From: a virus
Reading direction: 5' to 3' (one strand)
IMG/VR virus record: IMGVR_UViG_3300010153_000032
Location: 1-37,107 of that record
Length of the DNA stretch: 37,107 nt
A model generated the notes under the pieces. The model ran no database searches and was not told the origin of the DNA. It worked only from the letters and a program-made list of their open reading frames with translations. Of this stretch, positions 16,569 to 24,723 are shown piece after piece (the stretch's first letter is position 1; every line of letters starts with the position of its first letter). The position numbers and the translations under genes are program-made.

Positions 16569-18916
16569 GTTTAGGTAAGTATTTAGCAGAACAGGTCATC
16601 AATGAAGACTCTAAAATTAAAACTATTGTAGCAATCTATCCAGGTAGATTTCAACCTATGGGTGCACATCATGCAAAAACGTACAAATGGCTTCAATCCA
16701 AATTTGCAGATACATGGGTAGCTACTAGTGGTAAGGTATCTTTACCAAAATCTCCTTTTTCATTTGGAGAAAAAATGAAGATAATAAAATCTCATGGAAT
16801 TACAAAGGTAAAGAAAGTAAAAAGTCCATACAAAGCTGAAGAAATTCTAAAAAAATATGATCCAGAAACTACAGCAGCTGTATTCATGTTTGGTAAAAAG
16901 GATGCGGGAAGATTAAGCGGTAAATTCTTTAGACCTTGGAAAGGTAAAGCTGAAGTTGGATATAAAGAAGGTGCATATATAATAGAAGCACCACATGTTA
17001 GTATGAATGTACCTGGATATGGAGAGATGAGTGGTACTGCGATAAGAAAAGCTCTAGGCGATAAGGAGTTAGATCCTAAAACCAAAAAGAAAGTATTCAA
17101 AGGTATATTTGGCCACACTAAAAACTATGATATGATTACAGATAGATTGGAATCATTGAATGAGGTAATCGAAGAGTTTTGTCAAGAATTCAATATTTCA
17201 AAATACCTAGCAGAATCGACTATTCAAGCAGGGGGAGTACCAACAGATGACGGCCCAAGATATTTCAGATCTAGTATGAAGGGATATAAGACAGAAACTA
17301 GAAAGCAAGCAAATAGACTAGGATGGGCAGTCGTTGATTATATTGTAGGTGGGTTAGAAAAACTTGAAACTCACGCCACAGATTATCCAAATAGAATTCA
17401 TATGCATACAGGAGCACCAGTAGGACCAGTTTCATTTGCTCCTGCAGGTATACAAGAACCAACTGATAGGTCAGATCGAACGGACTTTAGAGGTTCTAAA
17501 TCATATAACATGTGGAAAAAACATATTGATAAAGTAGTTAATACGTTAGGGTGGAAATTTGTAGATTGGAGCGGTGAAGATAAGAAAAATATAATAGATA
17601 CATCTAAAAAAGAACCAAAAAAGCAAGAAAGATCCAAATATGCAGCAGCTGGAATAAAAGCTGATGTAAAAGATGTAAAGAAACGAGAAAGACAAGCAAA
17701 AAAGCTATCAGAAGGACTTTTATTAGAAGGCGGAGCTTATGGTCATATGTCACATCCCTTTGATGATAAAGGTTTAACGTTTGGAGACTTCAAAGAAATT
17801 ATAAAAATATCACTTCAAGGTAATTTGGATCTTGAACAAGGAGCGACTGAAAAAACTGACGGACAAAATTTATTTATAACTTGGGACGGTAAGTTAAAAG
17901 CAGCAAGAAACGGTGGAGATCTTAAAAAAGGTGGAATGGATGCTAAGGCAGTAGCAAAGAAGTTTGCTGGTAGAGGTAATATAGAGAAGGCATTTACATA
18001 TGCAATGAAAGATCTTTCGAAAGCAATTGGCAGTTTAAGTGATAAACAAAAAGAAAAAATATTTGATGGTGGAAATAATTGGGTAAATATGGAAATCATG
18101 TACCCAGCATCATCAAACGTAATAATGTATGATGCACCATACTTACAATTTCATAATGTTCTAAAATATAAAGATGGAACTGCAATTGGAGCGGTTTCAG
18201 ATGGAGCAAGAATACTTGCTGGAATGATTCAACAAGTAAATCAAAACGTACAAAAGAATTTTAGTGTAATTGGACCAAAAATATTAAAAGTTAAACCACA
18301 TCAAGATTTCTCAGCAAAACAATCTTACTTTCTTGCAAAAATAAAAAAGTTAATGTCACCGTATAATATGAAAGACACATCAACATTTGCAGAATACCAT
18401 CAAGCTTGGTGGGAAGAATATGTAATTAAAAATTTAGGCGATTTAAGCAATGAAGTAAAATGGCCACTTATTCGTAGATGGGCATTCTCAGAGAAATCGT
18501 TTAGATTGAATGCAAAAAATATTCCATATCCAGATATTCTTGAAAAAGCTAAACAAATCGATAAACAAAAGCATCAAGCACAAGTAAAAAAGAATATGTT
18601 GCCATTTGAAAAATTATTCTTCGAACTTGGAGCGGAAGTACTAAAGAATGTTGAAAATTTCCTAGCTGCAAACCCAGATAAAGCAATTCAAAATATCAGA
18701 AAGCAAGTAGCTGCAGCTGTTAAGCACGTTCGTAAAGGAGGTGATCTAAAAAACATTAACAAGCTGAAAGCTCAATTGGAAAAAATTCAAGGTATTGGTG
18801 GATTCAAAACGATAGTACCATCAGAGGGATTAGTATTTATATATAAGGGAAACACTTATAAATTGACGGGTGCATTCGCTCCAATAAATCAAATTACTGG
18901 AATGTTATACTTCTAG
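16565..18916 (+). CDS. Cytidylyltransferase-type domain fused to nucleic-acid-ligase-like domain
   Basis: About 783 residues. An ATG at 16532 is in frame, but 16565 overlaps the kinase stop as ATGA with GGAG upstream and is preferred. Residues 20-165 form a cytidylyltransferase/NMNAT-like domain: GRFQPMGAHH at 27-36 (HxGH-type site) and SGTAIR at 156-161. Residues ~390-783 resemble covalent nucleotidyltransferases: K430-T-D-G (motif I, adenylated Lys), RNGG near 448 (Ia), NMEIMYP with Glu510 (III), EGLVFIY with Glu754 (IV) and YKL with Lys766 (V). This suggests an ATP-dependent RNA or DNA ligase. Between the domains lie KLSE|G and LLE|G, matching gp21 cleavage sites, so the protein may be split. 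The N-terminus also carries LAE and INE. Fused cytidylyltransferases occur in T4-like cyanophages; the substrate is unknown. Confidence 0.78.
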   Translation: MSLGKYLAEQVINEDSKIKTIVAIYPGRFQPMGAHHAKTYKWLQSKFADTWVATSGKVSLPKSPFSFGEKMKIIKSHGITKVKKVKSPYKAEEILKKYDPETTAAVFMFGKKDAGRLSGKFFRPWKGKAEVGYKEGAYIIEAPHVSMNVPGYGEMSGTAIRKALGDKELDPKTKKKVFKGIFGHTKNYDMITDRLESLNEVIEEFCQEFNISKYLAESTIQAGGVPTDDGPRYFRSSMKGYKTETRKQANRLGWAVVDYIVGGLEKLETHATDYPNRIHMHTGAPVGPVSFAPAGIQEPTDRSDRTDFRGSKSYNMWKKHIDKVVNTLGWKFVDWSGEDKKNIIDTSKKEPKKQERSKYAAAGIKADVKDVKKRERQAKKLSEGLLLEGGAYGHMSHPFDDKGLTFGDFKEIIKISLQGNLDLEQGATEKTDGQNLFITWDGKLKAARNGGDLKKGGMDAKAVAKKFAGRGNIEKAFTYAMKDLSKAIGSLSDKQKEKIFDGGNNWVNMEIMYPASSNVIMYDAPYLQFHNVLKYKDGTAIGAVSDGARILAGMIQQVNQNVQKNFSVIGPKILKVKPHQDFSAKQSYFLAKIKKLMSPYNMKDTSTFAEYHQAWWEEYVIKNLGDLSNEVKWPLIRRWAFSEKSFRLNAKNIPYPDILEKAKQIDKQKHQAQVKKNMLPFEKLFFELGAEVLKNVENFLAANPDKAIQNIRKQVAAAVKHVRKGGDLKNINKLKAQLEKIQGIGGFKTIVPSEGLVFIYKGNTYKLTGAFAPINQITGMLYF

Positions 18917-18917
18917 A

Positions 18918-18925
18918 TATTTATA
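18918..18925 (+). promoter_or_regulatory. TATTTATA element, candidate phage promoter
   Basis: TATTTATA (context TAGATATTTATATAGGG) lies just after the stop of the ligase-fusion gene and 13 bases before the next ATG. A second copy at 18834-18841 lies inside the upstream coding sequence and encodes part of VFIYKG, so it may be coincidental. Confidence 0.5.
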
Positions 18926-18938
18926 TAGGGAAAATTAT

Positions 18939-19622
18939 ATGGCTAAACAATCACAAATAAAATTAGATAACATGTTGAAAAGTATCAGTGAAGCAACTGT
19001 AACTGGTGCTGGATCAACTGGTACTGGTATTCTAACTGGTGATGCTTGGCCTGATGGTATATATGTTAAAGCAGGAAGGAGAAAAATTTTATCTCCATCT
19101 GGATTGATGAGAGGTATGACGCAAATGGATTTTCCATTAGCTGATGCCATATATGATAATGATGAAGAATATGCAGGCGAACTTAGAGATGATACACCTC
19201 CACTAAGCCCAGTTCAAAGAGTTTGGAGAGGAACTGGACCAAATAAATATCAAATTCCACCTGAGAGTTTGAACGGAACACATCTAGCAAATGGTAAAGA
19301 AGAAAACTGGTGGTGGGCTGGTCACATATCACCAGACAGTGCACCAGAACAAGGAACACCAGAAAAATCTGGAAGAGACGGTGATAGATTCACATCAGAT
19401 TATTTAAGAGTACAAGATAAAAATACATCCATACATAAATTGGATAAAAAGAAAAGATATCATAGCGGCACTATTGTAAAAAGTCAAGCTCCTGTAAAGA
19501 AATACGCAGATAGAGTATCTTTCAATAAATCAAAACTAAAAAATCAACCTAAGGACTGGTGGAATCTTGGAGGCAAAGGTCCTATGCAGGATGGAAAAAT
19601 AAAATTAAAAGATTTAATTTAA
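18939..19622 (+). CDS. Unknown phage protein with possible capsid-targeting leader
   Basis: A 227-residue protein of no family I recognise. It is rich in Gly, Trp, Pro and Lys, with NWWWAGH near the middle and basic C-terminal repeats. The first 17 residues end in KSISE before ATVTG, an IxE|A pattern like the T4 prohead protease site. If cut, the mature protein would be about 210 residues. It begins after a TATTTATA element with a weak AGGG site. The neighbours, an enzyme fusion upstream and a zinc-ribbon protein with the same leader type downstream, suggest a group of head-internal proteins. This is inference from the leader motif. Confidence 0.62.
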   Translation: MAKQSQIKLDNMLKSISEATVTGAGSTGTGILTGDAWPDGIYVKAGRRKILSPSGLMRGMTQMDFPLADAIYDNDEEYAGELRDDTPPLSPVQRVWRGTGPNKYQIPPESLNGTHLANGKEENWWWAGHISPDSAPEQGTPEKSGRDGDRFTSDYLRVQDKNTSIHKLDKKKRYHSGTIVKSQAPVKKYADRVSFNKSKLKNQPKDWWNLGGKGPMQDGKIKLKDLI

Positions 19623-19633
19623 GGAGAACATAA

Positions 19634-19933
19634 ATGGGAAGAGTAGATTCATACAACGCTAATAATGCTACAAGTCAAGTTGGAGTGCAAAGTCGGTTAG
19701 GTGGCACATCAAGAGTACACACGATAGCTGCTTCAACACAATTTGATTTATCTGGTTCAGACGCAGGTAATCATGGATTCTTGCAAGATGTTGCATCAGC
19801 TAATACAAAATATCACTTTTGCGATGGATCCATACTGGCAGGTAATCTGTTAGCAGTAGATACAGTATATGAATATGAGTTAAGTAAAATTGTAACTCAT
19901 AGTGGAACACAAGTAGTAGTATTCTGGAAGTAA
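19634..19933 (+). CDS. Small beta-rich phage protein
   Basis: A 99-residue protein with a strong ribosome-binding site (AAGGAGAA). It looks like a compact beta barrel: alternating strands VHTIAASTQFDLSGSDAG, KYHFCDGSILAG, VYEYELSKIVTHSG and QVVVFWK. Size and composition resemble capsid decoration or other small virion proteins, but no family is recognised. It sits between two proteins with IxE leaders and has none itself, so it may be a surface rather than an internal component. Confidence 0.6.
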   Translation: MGRVDSYNANNATSQVGVQSRLGGTSRVHTIAASTQFDLSGSDAGNHGFLQDVASANTKYHFCDGSILAGNLLAVDTVYEYELSKIVTHSGTQVVVFWK

Positions 19934-19937
19934 AAAT

Positions 19938-20516
19938 ATGAAAAAGGCTATATCAGAAGCCAAAGTTCAGCGTATGCGAAATCTTGTCACTGGCAAACAC
20001 AACGCAAAAACTGGAACACAAATTGGTTATAAAAAGAAAGAAGAACGACATGTCGAGGGAGATGTGTGGGAAGAACGAGGAAAGACTTGGACTATAAAAA
20101 ATGGTATCAAGCAAAACTTCACAAAACTTACTGAACTGCGAAAGTCGATTAGGACACCATTATGTTGTCCTGAATGTGGCAATCGCATGAAAAAACGGTT
20201 AGATAAAAAATTCTACAAACTTAGAAAGAAGTGCTTTGATTGCAATGTTGCAGACGAACATAAAATGAGATTGGAAGGAACATATGACCAATACGAACGT
20301 AAAACTATTGGCAATAAACTCGATACTATGTATGAAAATGTAAAAGATGTATTCAAAGAATATGTAGAGAGTGTGAACAAAGATTATATAACAGAGTCCG
20401 GACATAAGGAAGAATGGTTCGGAGGATTAACTAAAGAGCAATATCAACAAATGTCAGATGTTGAGTTGGAAAAATTAAAAACTAAGATAGATAATTATAA
20501 AAAAGGAAAAGAGTAA
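19938..20516 (+). CDS. Zinc-ribbon protein with ISE|A leader, head-associated candidate
   Basis: A 192-residue basic protein. Residues 77-102 hold a zinc ribbon: CPECGNRM (Cys77, Cys80) and CFDC (Cys99, Cys102). This supports binding of one metal and perhaps nucleic acid or protein. The N-terminus MKKAISE|AKVQRM has an IxE|A site seven residues from the start, like a short T4 capsid-targeting peptide. The rest is helical with many Lys and Glu. To my recollection T4-like phages carry proteins with a similar ISEAKVQRMRNLVTG opening, but no function is known to me. The gene is tightly linked to both neighbours. A DNA-binding internal head protein or a late regulator are both possible. Confidence 0.7.
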   Translation: MKKAISEAKVQRMRNLVTGKHNAKTGTQIGYKKKEERHVEGDVWEERGKTWTIKNGIKQNFTKLTELRKSIRTPLCCPECGNRMKKRLDKKFYKLRKKCFDCNVADEHKMRLEGTYDQYERKTIGNKLDTMYENVKDVFKEYVESVNKDYITESGHKEEWFGGLTKEQYQQMSDVELEKLKTKIDNYKKGKE

Positions 20517-20518
20517 AC

Positions 20519-20809
20519 ATGAAAAAGTTATGGAAAGTACTAGCAGCTATAGGAGCTATTGTTGTTGGTATATTAGCAGTATCGTCAAAAGGTGATAAGA
20601 AACAATTCAAGAAAGATTTGAATAAAAATAAAAAGAAAATTGACGATGTCAAGAAAAAATCATCTGCAGTAGAATCAAAAAAGAAAGAAACTAAGAAGAA
20701 TATATCTAAGACAAAATCAAAAATAAAAAAGACTGCTTCTAAGAAAAAATCAACAACCTCAGCAAAAAATAAAGCCAAAAGCTTTAAGAAAAAATACGGA
20801 AAAAAATAA
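20519..20809 (+). CDS. Small membrane-anchored Lys-rich protein
   Basis: A 96-residue protein with one N-terminal transmembrane helix (LWKVLAAIGAIVVGILAV) and a long tail in which about a third of the whole protein is Lys (35 of 96). The tail has no hydrophobic segment. It lies three bases after the zinc-ribbon gene, and its stop overlaps the next start (TAATG). Coupling with a signal-peptide protein suggests an envelope or lysis pair, for example a holin or spanin component. A role binding DNA or membrane phospholipid through its positive charge is also possible. I recognise no family. Confidence 0.62.
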   Translation: MKKLWKVLAAIGAIVVGILAVSSKGDKKQFKKDLNKNKKKIDDVKKKSSAVESKKKETKKNISKTKSKIKKTASKKKSTTSAKNKAKSFKKKYGKK

Positions 20810-21189
20810 TGAAGAATATCTTAATTATAATGTTGAGTATGTTTTCTCTAAATCTATTTTCACAAGATACAGTAAGCATACCACAATCAGAGATAGATGA
20901 AATTATAGCTGTCATGGATACGTTGATGGAACAAGATTCAATAAACAATATCCTTATAGAACAACAGCAATTACAGATACATAATTTCGAAACATTGATG
21001 AAGCAAGATAGTATGTTGCTAATGTACAAAACGCAGGAAATATGTTTATTGAATGATCAAATTGATCTTTATAATAAGAGATTGAATCAAGTCGATAAGT
21101 GGTATAACAAAAGATGGGTTGGAACGATATTGGGAGTAGTCGGCACAGCAGCCATTATCCATGTGATCGACTATTCTTTGCCACGATAA
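20809..21189 (+). CDS. Envelope protein with signal peptide, coiled coil and C-terminal membrane helix (spanin-like candidate)
   Basis: A 126-residue protein. Residues 1-19 form a signal peptide, MKNILIIMLSMFSLNLFSQ, with the FSQ ending common in flavobacterial secreted proteins. Residues ~25-100 are amphipathic and coiled-coil-like (SEIDEIIAVMDTLMEQDSIN). Near the C-terminus WVGTILGVVGTAAIIHVI is a transmembrane helix. Small proteins of this plan (DT(V/I)S(I/L)P after the signal) occur in flavobacterial phages as I remember them, often near lysis genes. I infer a periplasm-spanning or lysis role, coupled to the Lys-rich membrane protein. It is the best host clue in the window. No lysozyme is seen nearby. 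Confidence 0.66.
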   Translation: MKNILIIMLSMFSLNLFSQDTVSIPQSEIDEIIAVMDTLMEQDSINNILIEQQQLQIHNFETLMKQDSMLLMYKTQEICLLNDQIDLYNKRLNQVDKWYNKRWVGTILGVVGTAAIIHVIDYSLPR

Positions 21190-21214
21190 TATAATGTAAG
21201 GTAAATAAAATATA

Positions 21215-21222
21215 TATTTATA
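21215..21222 (+). promoter_or_regulatory. TATTTATA element upstream of terminase
   Basis: TATTTATA lies in a 39-base intergenic gap and ends six bases before the terminase ATG. No Shine-Dalgarno is visible. The same TATAGTATG ending recurs after the element at 24724, which supports a shared start-site context. Confidence 0.52.
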
Positions 21223-21228
21223 TATAGT

Positions 21229-22812
21229 ATGGCCAAACAAAATCTCAAAAGTATAATATCATCTGAATACACTAAGTGTGCAAAGGATCCAGTATATTTC
21301 ATGAAGAAATATTGTATGATCCAACATCCCACACGTGGAAAGATACACTTTAATCTATACCAATTTCAAGAAAGAGCTCTGGACGAGTTTGCAAATAACG
21401 ATTACAACATCATATTGAAATCTAGACAGTTAGGAATATCCACCTTATCAGCTGGATATTCATTGTGGTCGATGATATTTAATCAAGACTTCAATGTGTT
21501 AGTAATTGCAACCAAACAAGAGGTGGCTAAAAATCTAGTTACTAAAGTAAGAGTAATGCACGAATATTTACCTAGCTGGTTAAAAGGTAATACTATAGAG
21601 GATAATAAGTTAAGTCTCCGTTTTGCAAACGGATCTCAAATCAAAGCAGTATCAGCTGCAGGAGATGCAGGTAGATCGGAAGCATTATCATTACTCGTAA
21701 TGGATGAAGCAGCTTTTATTGATAAGATTGGAGAGATATGGGCTTCTGCACAACAAACATTAGCAACTGGTGGTAAGTGTATTATATTATCAACACCAAA
21801 TGGAACTGGAAATTTTTTCCACAAAACATGGGTGAAGGCTGAAGCAGATGAAAATAAATTCAATACTATAAGATTACATTGGACAGTACATCCAGAACGA
21901 AATCAAGATTGGAGAGATGAGCAGGATTCACTATTAGGTCCTAAAATGGCATCTCAAGAATGTGATTGTGATTTTATATCATCTGGTCATACCGTAGTAG
22001 AAGGAAATCTACTTCAATGGTTCAAAGAAACGTATCAATTGGATCCACAAGAACGTAGAGGGATTGGTGGTGATTATTGGATCTGGGAATATCCAGATTA
22101 TTCAAAGAATTATATGGTCGTTGCCGACGTCGCGAGAGGAGATTCATCAGATTACTCTACATTTCATGTGATGGAGGTAGAGACTGTTTCCCAAGTAGCA
22201 GAGTTTAAGGGACAGCTATCGACTAAGGAATTTGGAAATATGTTAGTCAACGTTGCAACAGAATGGAACAATGCATTGTTAGTTGTAGAGAATGCAAACG
22301 TAGGTTGGGCAGCTATTCAAGTAGCTATTGATAGAGAATACAAGAATTTATACTATACATATAGAAACGATGGTGTTACTGACTTCGAGGTAGCTATGGA
22401 TAAGGGATATGATCTAAAAAATAAGTCCCAAATGGTTCCAGGTTTCACAACATCAGCAAGAACTAGACCACTTTTGATATCGAAACTAGATATTTATTTC
22501 AGAGAAAAGGAATGTGTTGTCCGTTCTAAACGGTTGATAGACGAGTTGTTTGTCTTCATTTGGAATGGTTCAAAAGCGGAGGCGCAACAAGGGTATAACG
22601 ATGATTTGGTGATGGCATTTGCTATTGGTTTATACGTACGTGATACAGCACTCAAGTTAAGACAACATGGTTTGGATCTAAATAGAGCAGCTCTTTCGTC
22701 GTTGGGCAACTCTAAAACTAAAAGTGTATACACATCAAACGACAATTACGTTCCAGGACAGTGGGACACAAATATGGGAGATCATACTGAAGATCTCACT
22801 TGGTTATTATAG
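21229..22812 (+). CDS. gp17: Terminase large subunit (DNA-packaging ATPase/nuclease)
   Basis: The 527-residue T4 gp17-type packaging motor cuts concatemeric DNA and pumps it through the portal into the prohead. The ATPase domain has the adenine-binding YQFQERALDEF region, the Walker A-like SRQLGIST at 65-72, the Walker B LLVMDEAAF at 156-163 with Asp159-Glu160, and the coupling motif LSTPNGTGNF near 188. The RNase H-like nuclease has VADVARGD with Asp300, LVVENAN with Glu354 and GYNDDLVMA with Asp458-459, matching the expected three acids. The Walker A lacks the usual GK(T/S) lysine; Ile is there instead, with Lys64 or Arg66 as likely substitutes, as in other phage terminases. T4 gp17 is longer (610), so the N-terminus is shorter here. 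No small terminase is seen in the window. Confidence 0.96.
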   Translation: MAKQNLKSIISSEYTKCAKDPVYFMKKYCMIQHPTRGKIHFNLYQFQERALDEFANNDYNIILKSRQLGISTLSAGYSLWSMIFNQDFNVLVIATKQEVAKNLVTKVRVMHEYLPSWLKGNTIEDNKLSLRFANGSQIKAVSAAGDAGRSEALSLLVMDEAAFIDKIGEIWASAQQTLATGGKCIILSTPNGTGNFFHKTWVKAEADENKFNTIRLHWTVHPERNQDWRDEQDSLLGPKMASQECDCDFISSGHTVVEGNLLQWFKETYQLDPQERRGIGGDYWIWEYPDYSKNYMVVADVARGDSSDYSTFHVMEVETVSQVAEFKGQLSTKEFGNMLVNVATEWNNALLVVENANVGWAAIQVAIDREYKNLYYTYRNDGVTDFEVAMDKGYDLKNKSQMVPGFTTSARTRPLLISKLDIYFREKECVVRSKRLIDELFVFIWNGSKAEAQQGYNDDLVMAFAIGLYVRDTALKLRQHGLDLNRAALSSLGNSKTKSVYTSNDNYVPGQWDTNMGDHTEDLTWLL

Positions 22813-22824
22813 GAGAAAAATAAA

Positions 22825-24693
22825 ATGGCGGATACTACGTTTTTCGGAAGGTTAAAAACATTATTCAATACTGGAACAATAATGCGTCGAGGATTAGACG
22901 GACGAGTTCGAGTAACGGATACAAATAAACTGCAATCGGTTGGAAATTTAGCAACTAATAAGATTGTAGATAGATATTCAAGATTGTTCGGATCTCAAAC
23001 ACAACAATCATCATTTGGTACAGCAGCAAACTTCCAATCGATGAGACTACAATTATTTACAGACTATGAATCTATGGATGAGGATTCAATCATATCATCA
23101 GCTTTAGATATATATGCAGACGAATCTTCATTAAAGAATGAATATCATGATGTTTTGAATATCGAATGTGAAAATGATGAAGTTCAAAAGGTATTACATA
23201 ATTTATTCTATGATGTTCTCAATATAGAATTTAATCTCTGGCCGTGGATTCGTAACATGGTAAAATATGGTGATTTCTTTTTGAAATTAGACATAACAGA
23301 GAAGTTTGGAGTCACAAACGTCTCACCAGTTTCATCATATGAATTATTCAGAGAAGAAGGATTCGATCCAAACGATCCTGAAGGAGTACGTTTTGTGCAT
23401 GAAACCTTAATGGGAACTAACATGAGCTCATCCGGACAAAATAAAACCCATTACGAGAATTATGAAATAGCTCACTTCAGACTATTGTCAGATACAAACT
23501 TTTTACCTTATGGTAAATCGATGATTGAAGCAGCTAGAAAGGTTTGGAAACAGTTAACTCTTATGGAAGACGCAATGTTAATCCATAGAGTAATGAGAGC
23601 TCCAGAAAGAAGAATATTCAAAATTGATATAGGTAATATACCACCAAATGAAGTAGAAAACCACATGAACCAAGTTGTCAATAAGATGAAGAAGGTTCCA
23701 TTTGTTGATAGACAAACAGGACAATATAATCTTAAATTCAACATGGAAAATATGTTAGAAGATTACTATCTTCCAATAAGAGGTGGACAATCAGGAACAG
23801 AAATAGACACATTATCTGGAATGGAATTCACTGGAATTGAAGATATAGAGTATTTAAGGAATAGAATGCTAGCAGCACTTAAAATTCCGAAAGCATTCTT
23901 AGGATATGATGAGAATATCGAAGGAAAAGCAACTCTAGCAGCAGAGGATGTTCGATTTGCAAGAACGATAGAAAGAATTCAAAAGATTGTTGTATCAGAA
24001 TTAACAAAAATTGCAATCGTTCACTTATATTCACAAGGATTTGATGATGAAAAATTAGTTGATTTTGAATTAACATTGACAAATCCATCAATGATATACG
24101 AACAAGAAAAGATTTCTCTTTGGAACGAAAAAGTAAGCCTTGCAGCATCGATAAAGTCAGATAAGATACTATCATCTGATTGGATATATGAAAATATTTG
24201 GGGAATGAGTAAAGAGGAGATAGAATCCCAGAATGAAGGATTAGCTAAGGATGCAAAGGAAACTCACAGGTTGACTCAACTAGAGGATGAAGGTAATGAT
24301 CCACAAGTAACGCAAGAATCTTTTATAAATGGAGAGCCAAGATATAAATCAGCTTTTGATTTGAGTGAATTAGAAGAAGACGAGCATGAAGAAGGAGCTT
24401 TAGGTAGACCAAAAGAAAGAACTAAATACAATACAGATAAGCATGTACGAGATAGAGATCCAATTGGTAAAAAAGCTCGTGGAAAAGGAAGGGATGCTGA
24501 TAGAACTGTAAAACATAAATATAAAAACGGAAGTGCACTAGCGCGAGAAGCTAAATTATCAACGGCAAAATCTATAAAAAATCGAATGCCAGCTGGTAAA
24601 ACTAAAAATATAATAAAAGAAACGTTTAGCATTAAGCAGGACCAAGTTGAACCTAGGTTATTGGACGAACGAAACTTAATAGACTTGGACTAA
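22825..24693 (+). CDS. gp20: Portal vertex protein
   Basis: A 622-residue T4 gp20-type portal, the dodecameric ring through which DNA enters and leaves and on which the prohead is built. It follows terminase with only 12 bases between and has an AGGAGA site. Typical family segments include MDEDSIISSALDIYADES near residue 80, HRVMRAPERRIFKIDIGN near 255 and KIPKAFLGYDENIEGKA near 355. The core ends around residue 500. An added C-terminal tail of ~100 residues is highly charged (RPKERTKYN, KKARGKGRDADR) and may be disordered or contact DNA or the core. The protein is longer than T4 gp20 (524). Confidence 0.95.
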   Translation: MADTTFFGRLKTLFNTGTIMRRGLDGRVRVTDTNKLQSVGNLATNKIVDRYSRLFGSQTQQSSFGTAANFQSMRLQLFTDYESMDEDSIISSALDIYADESSLKNEYHDVLNIECENDEVQKVLHNLFYDVLNIEFNLWPWIRNMVKYGDFFLKLDITEKFGVTNVSPVSSYELFREEGFDPNDPEGVRFVHETLMGTNMSSSGQNKTHYENYEIAHFRLLSDTNFLPYGKSMIEAARKVWKQLTLMEDAMLIHRVMRAPERRIFKIDIGNIPPNEVENHMNQVVNKMKKVPFVDRQTGQYNLKFNMENMLEDYYLPIRGGQSGTEIDTLSGMEFTGIEDIEYLRNRMLAALKIPKAFLGYDENIEGKATLAAEDVRFARTIERIQKIVVSELTKIAIVHLYSQGFDDEKLVDFELTLTNPSMIYEQEKISLWNEKVSLAASIKSDKILSSDWIYENIWGMSKEEIESQNEGLAKDAKETHRLTQLEDEGNDPQVTQESFINGEPRYKSAFDLSELEEDEHEEGALGRPKERTKYNTDKHVRDRDPIGKKARGKGRDADRTVKHKYKNGSALAREAKLSTAKSIKNRMPAGKTKNIIKETFSIKQDQVEPRLLDERNLIDLD

Positions 24694-24723
24694 ACTGACA
24701 TAAAAGTGAGTCAAATACATATT

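Noticed and set aside
15867-18916. Classic zeta/epsilon toxin-antitoxin pair
   Set aside because: The neighbouring gene is a large enzyme fusion, not a small antitoxin, and no epsilon-like gene is present.
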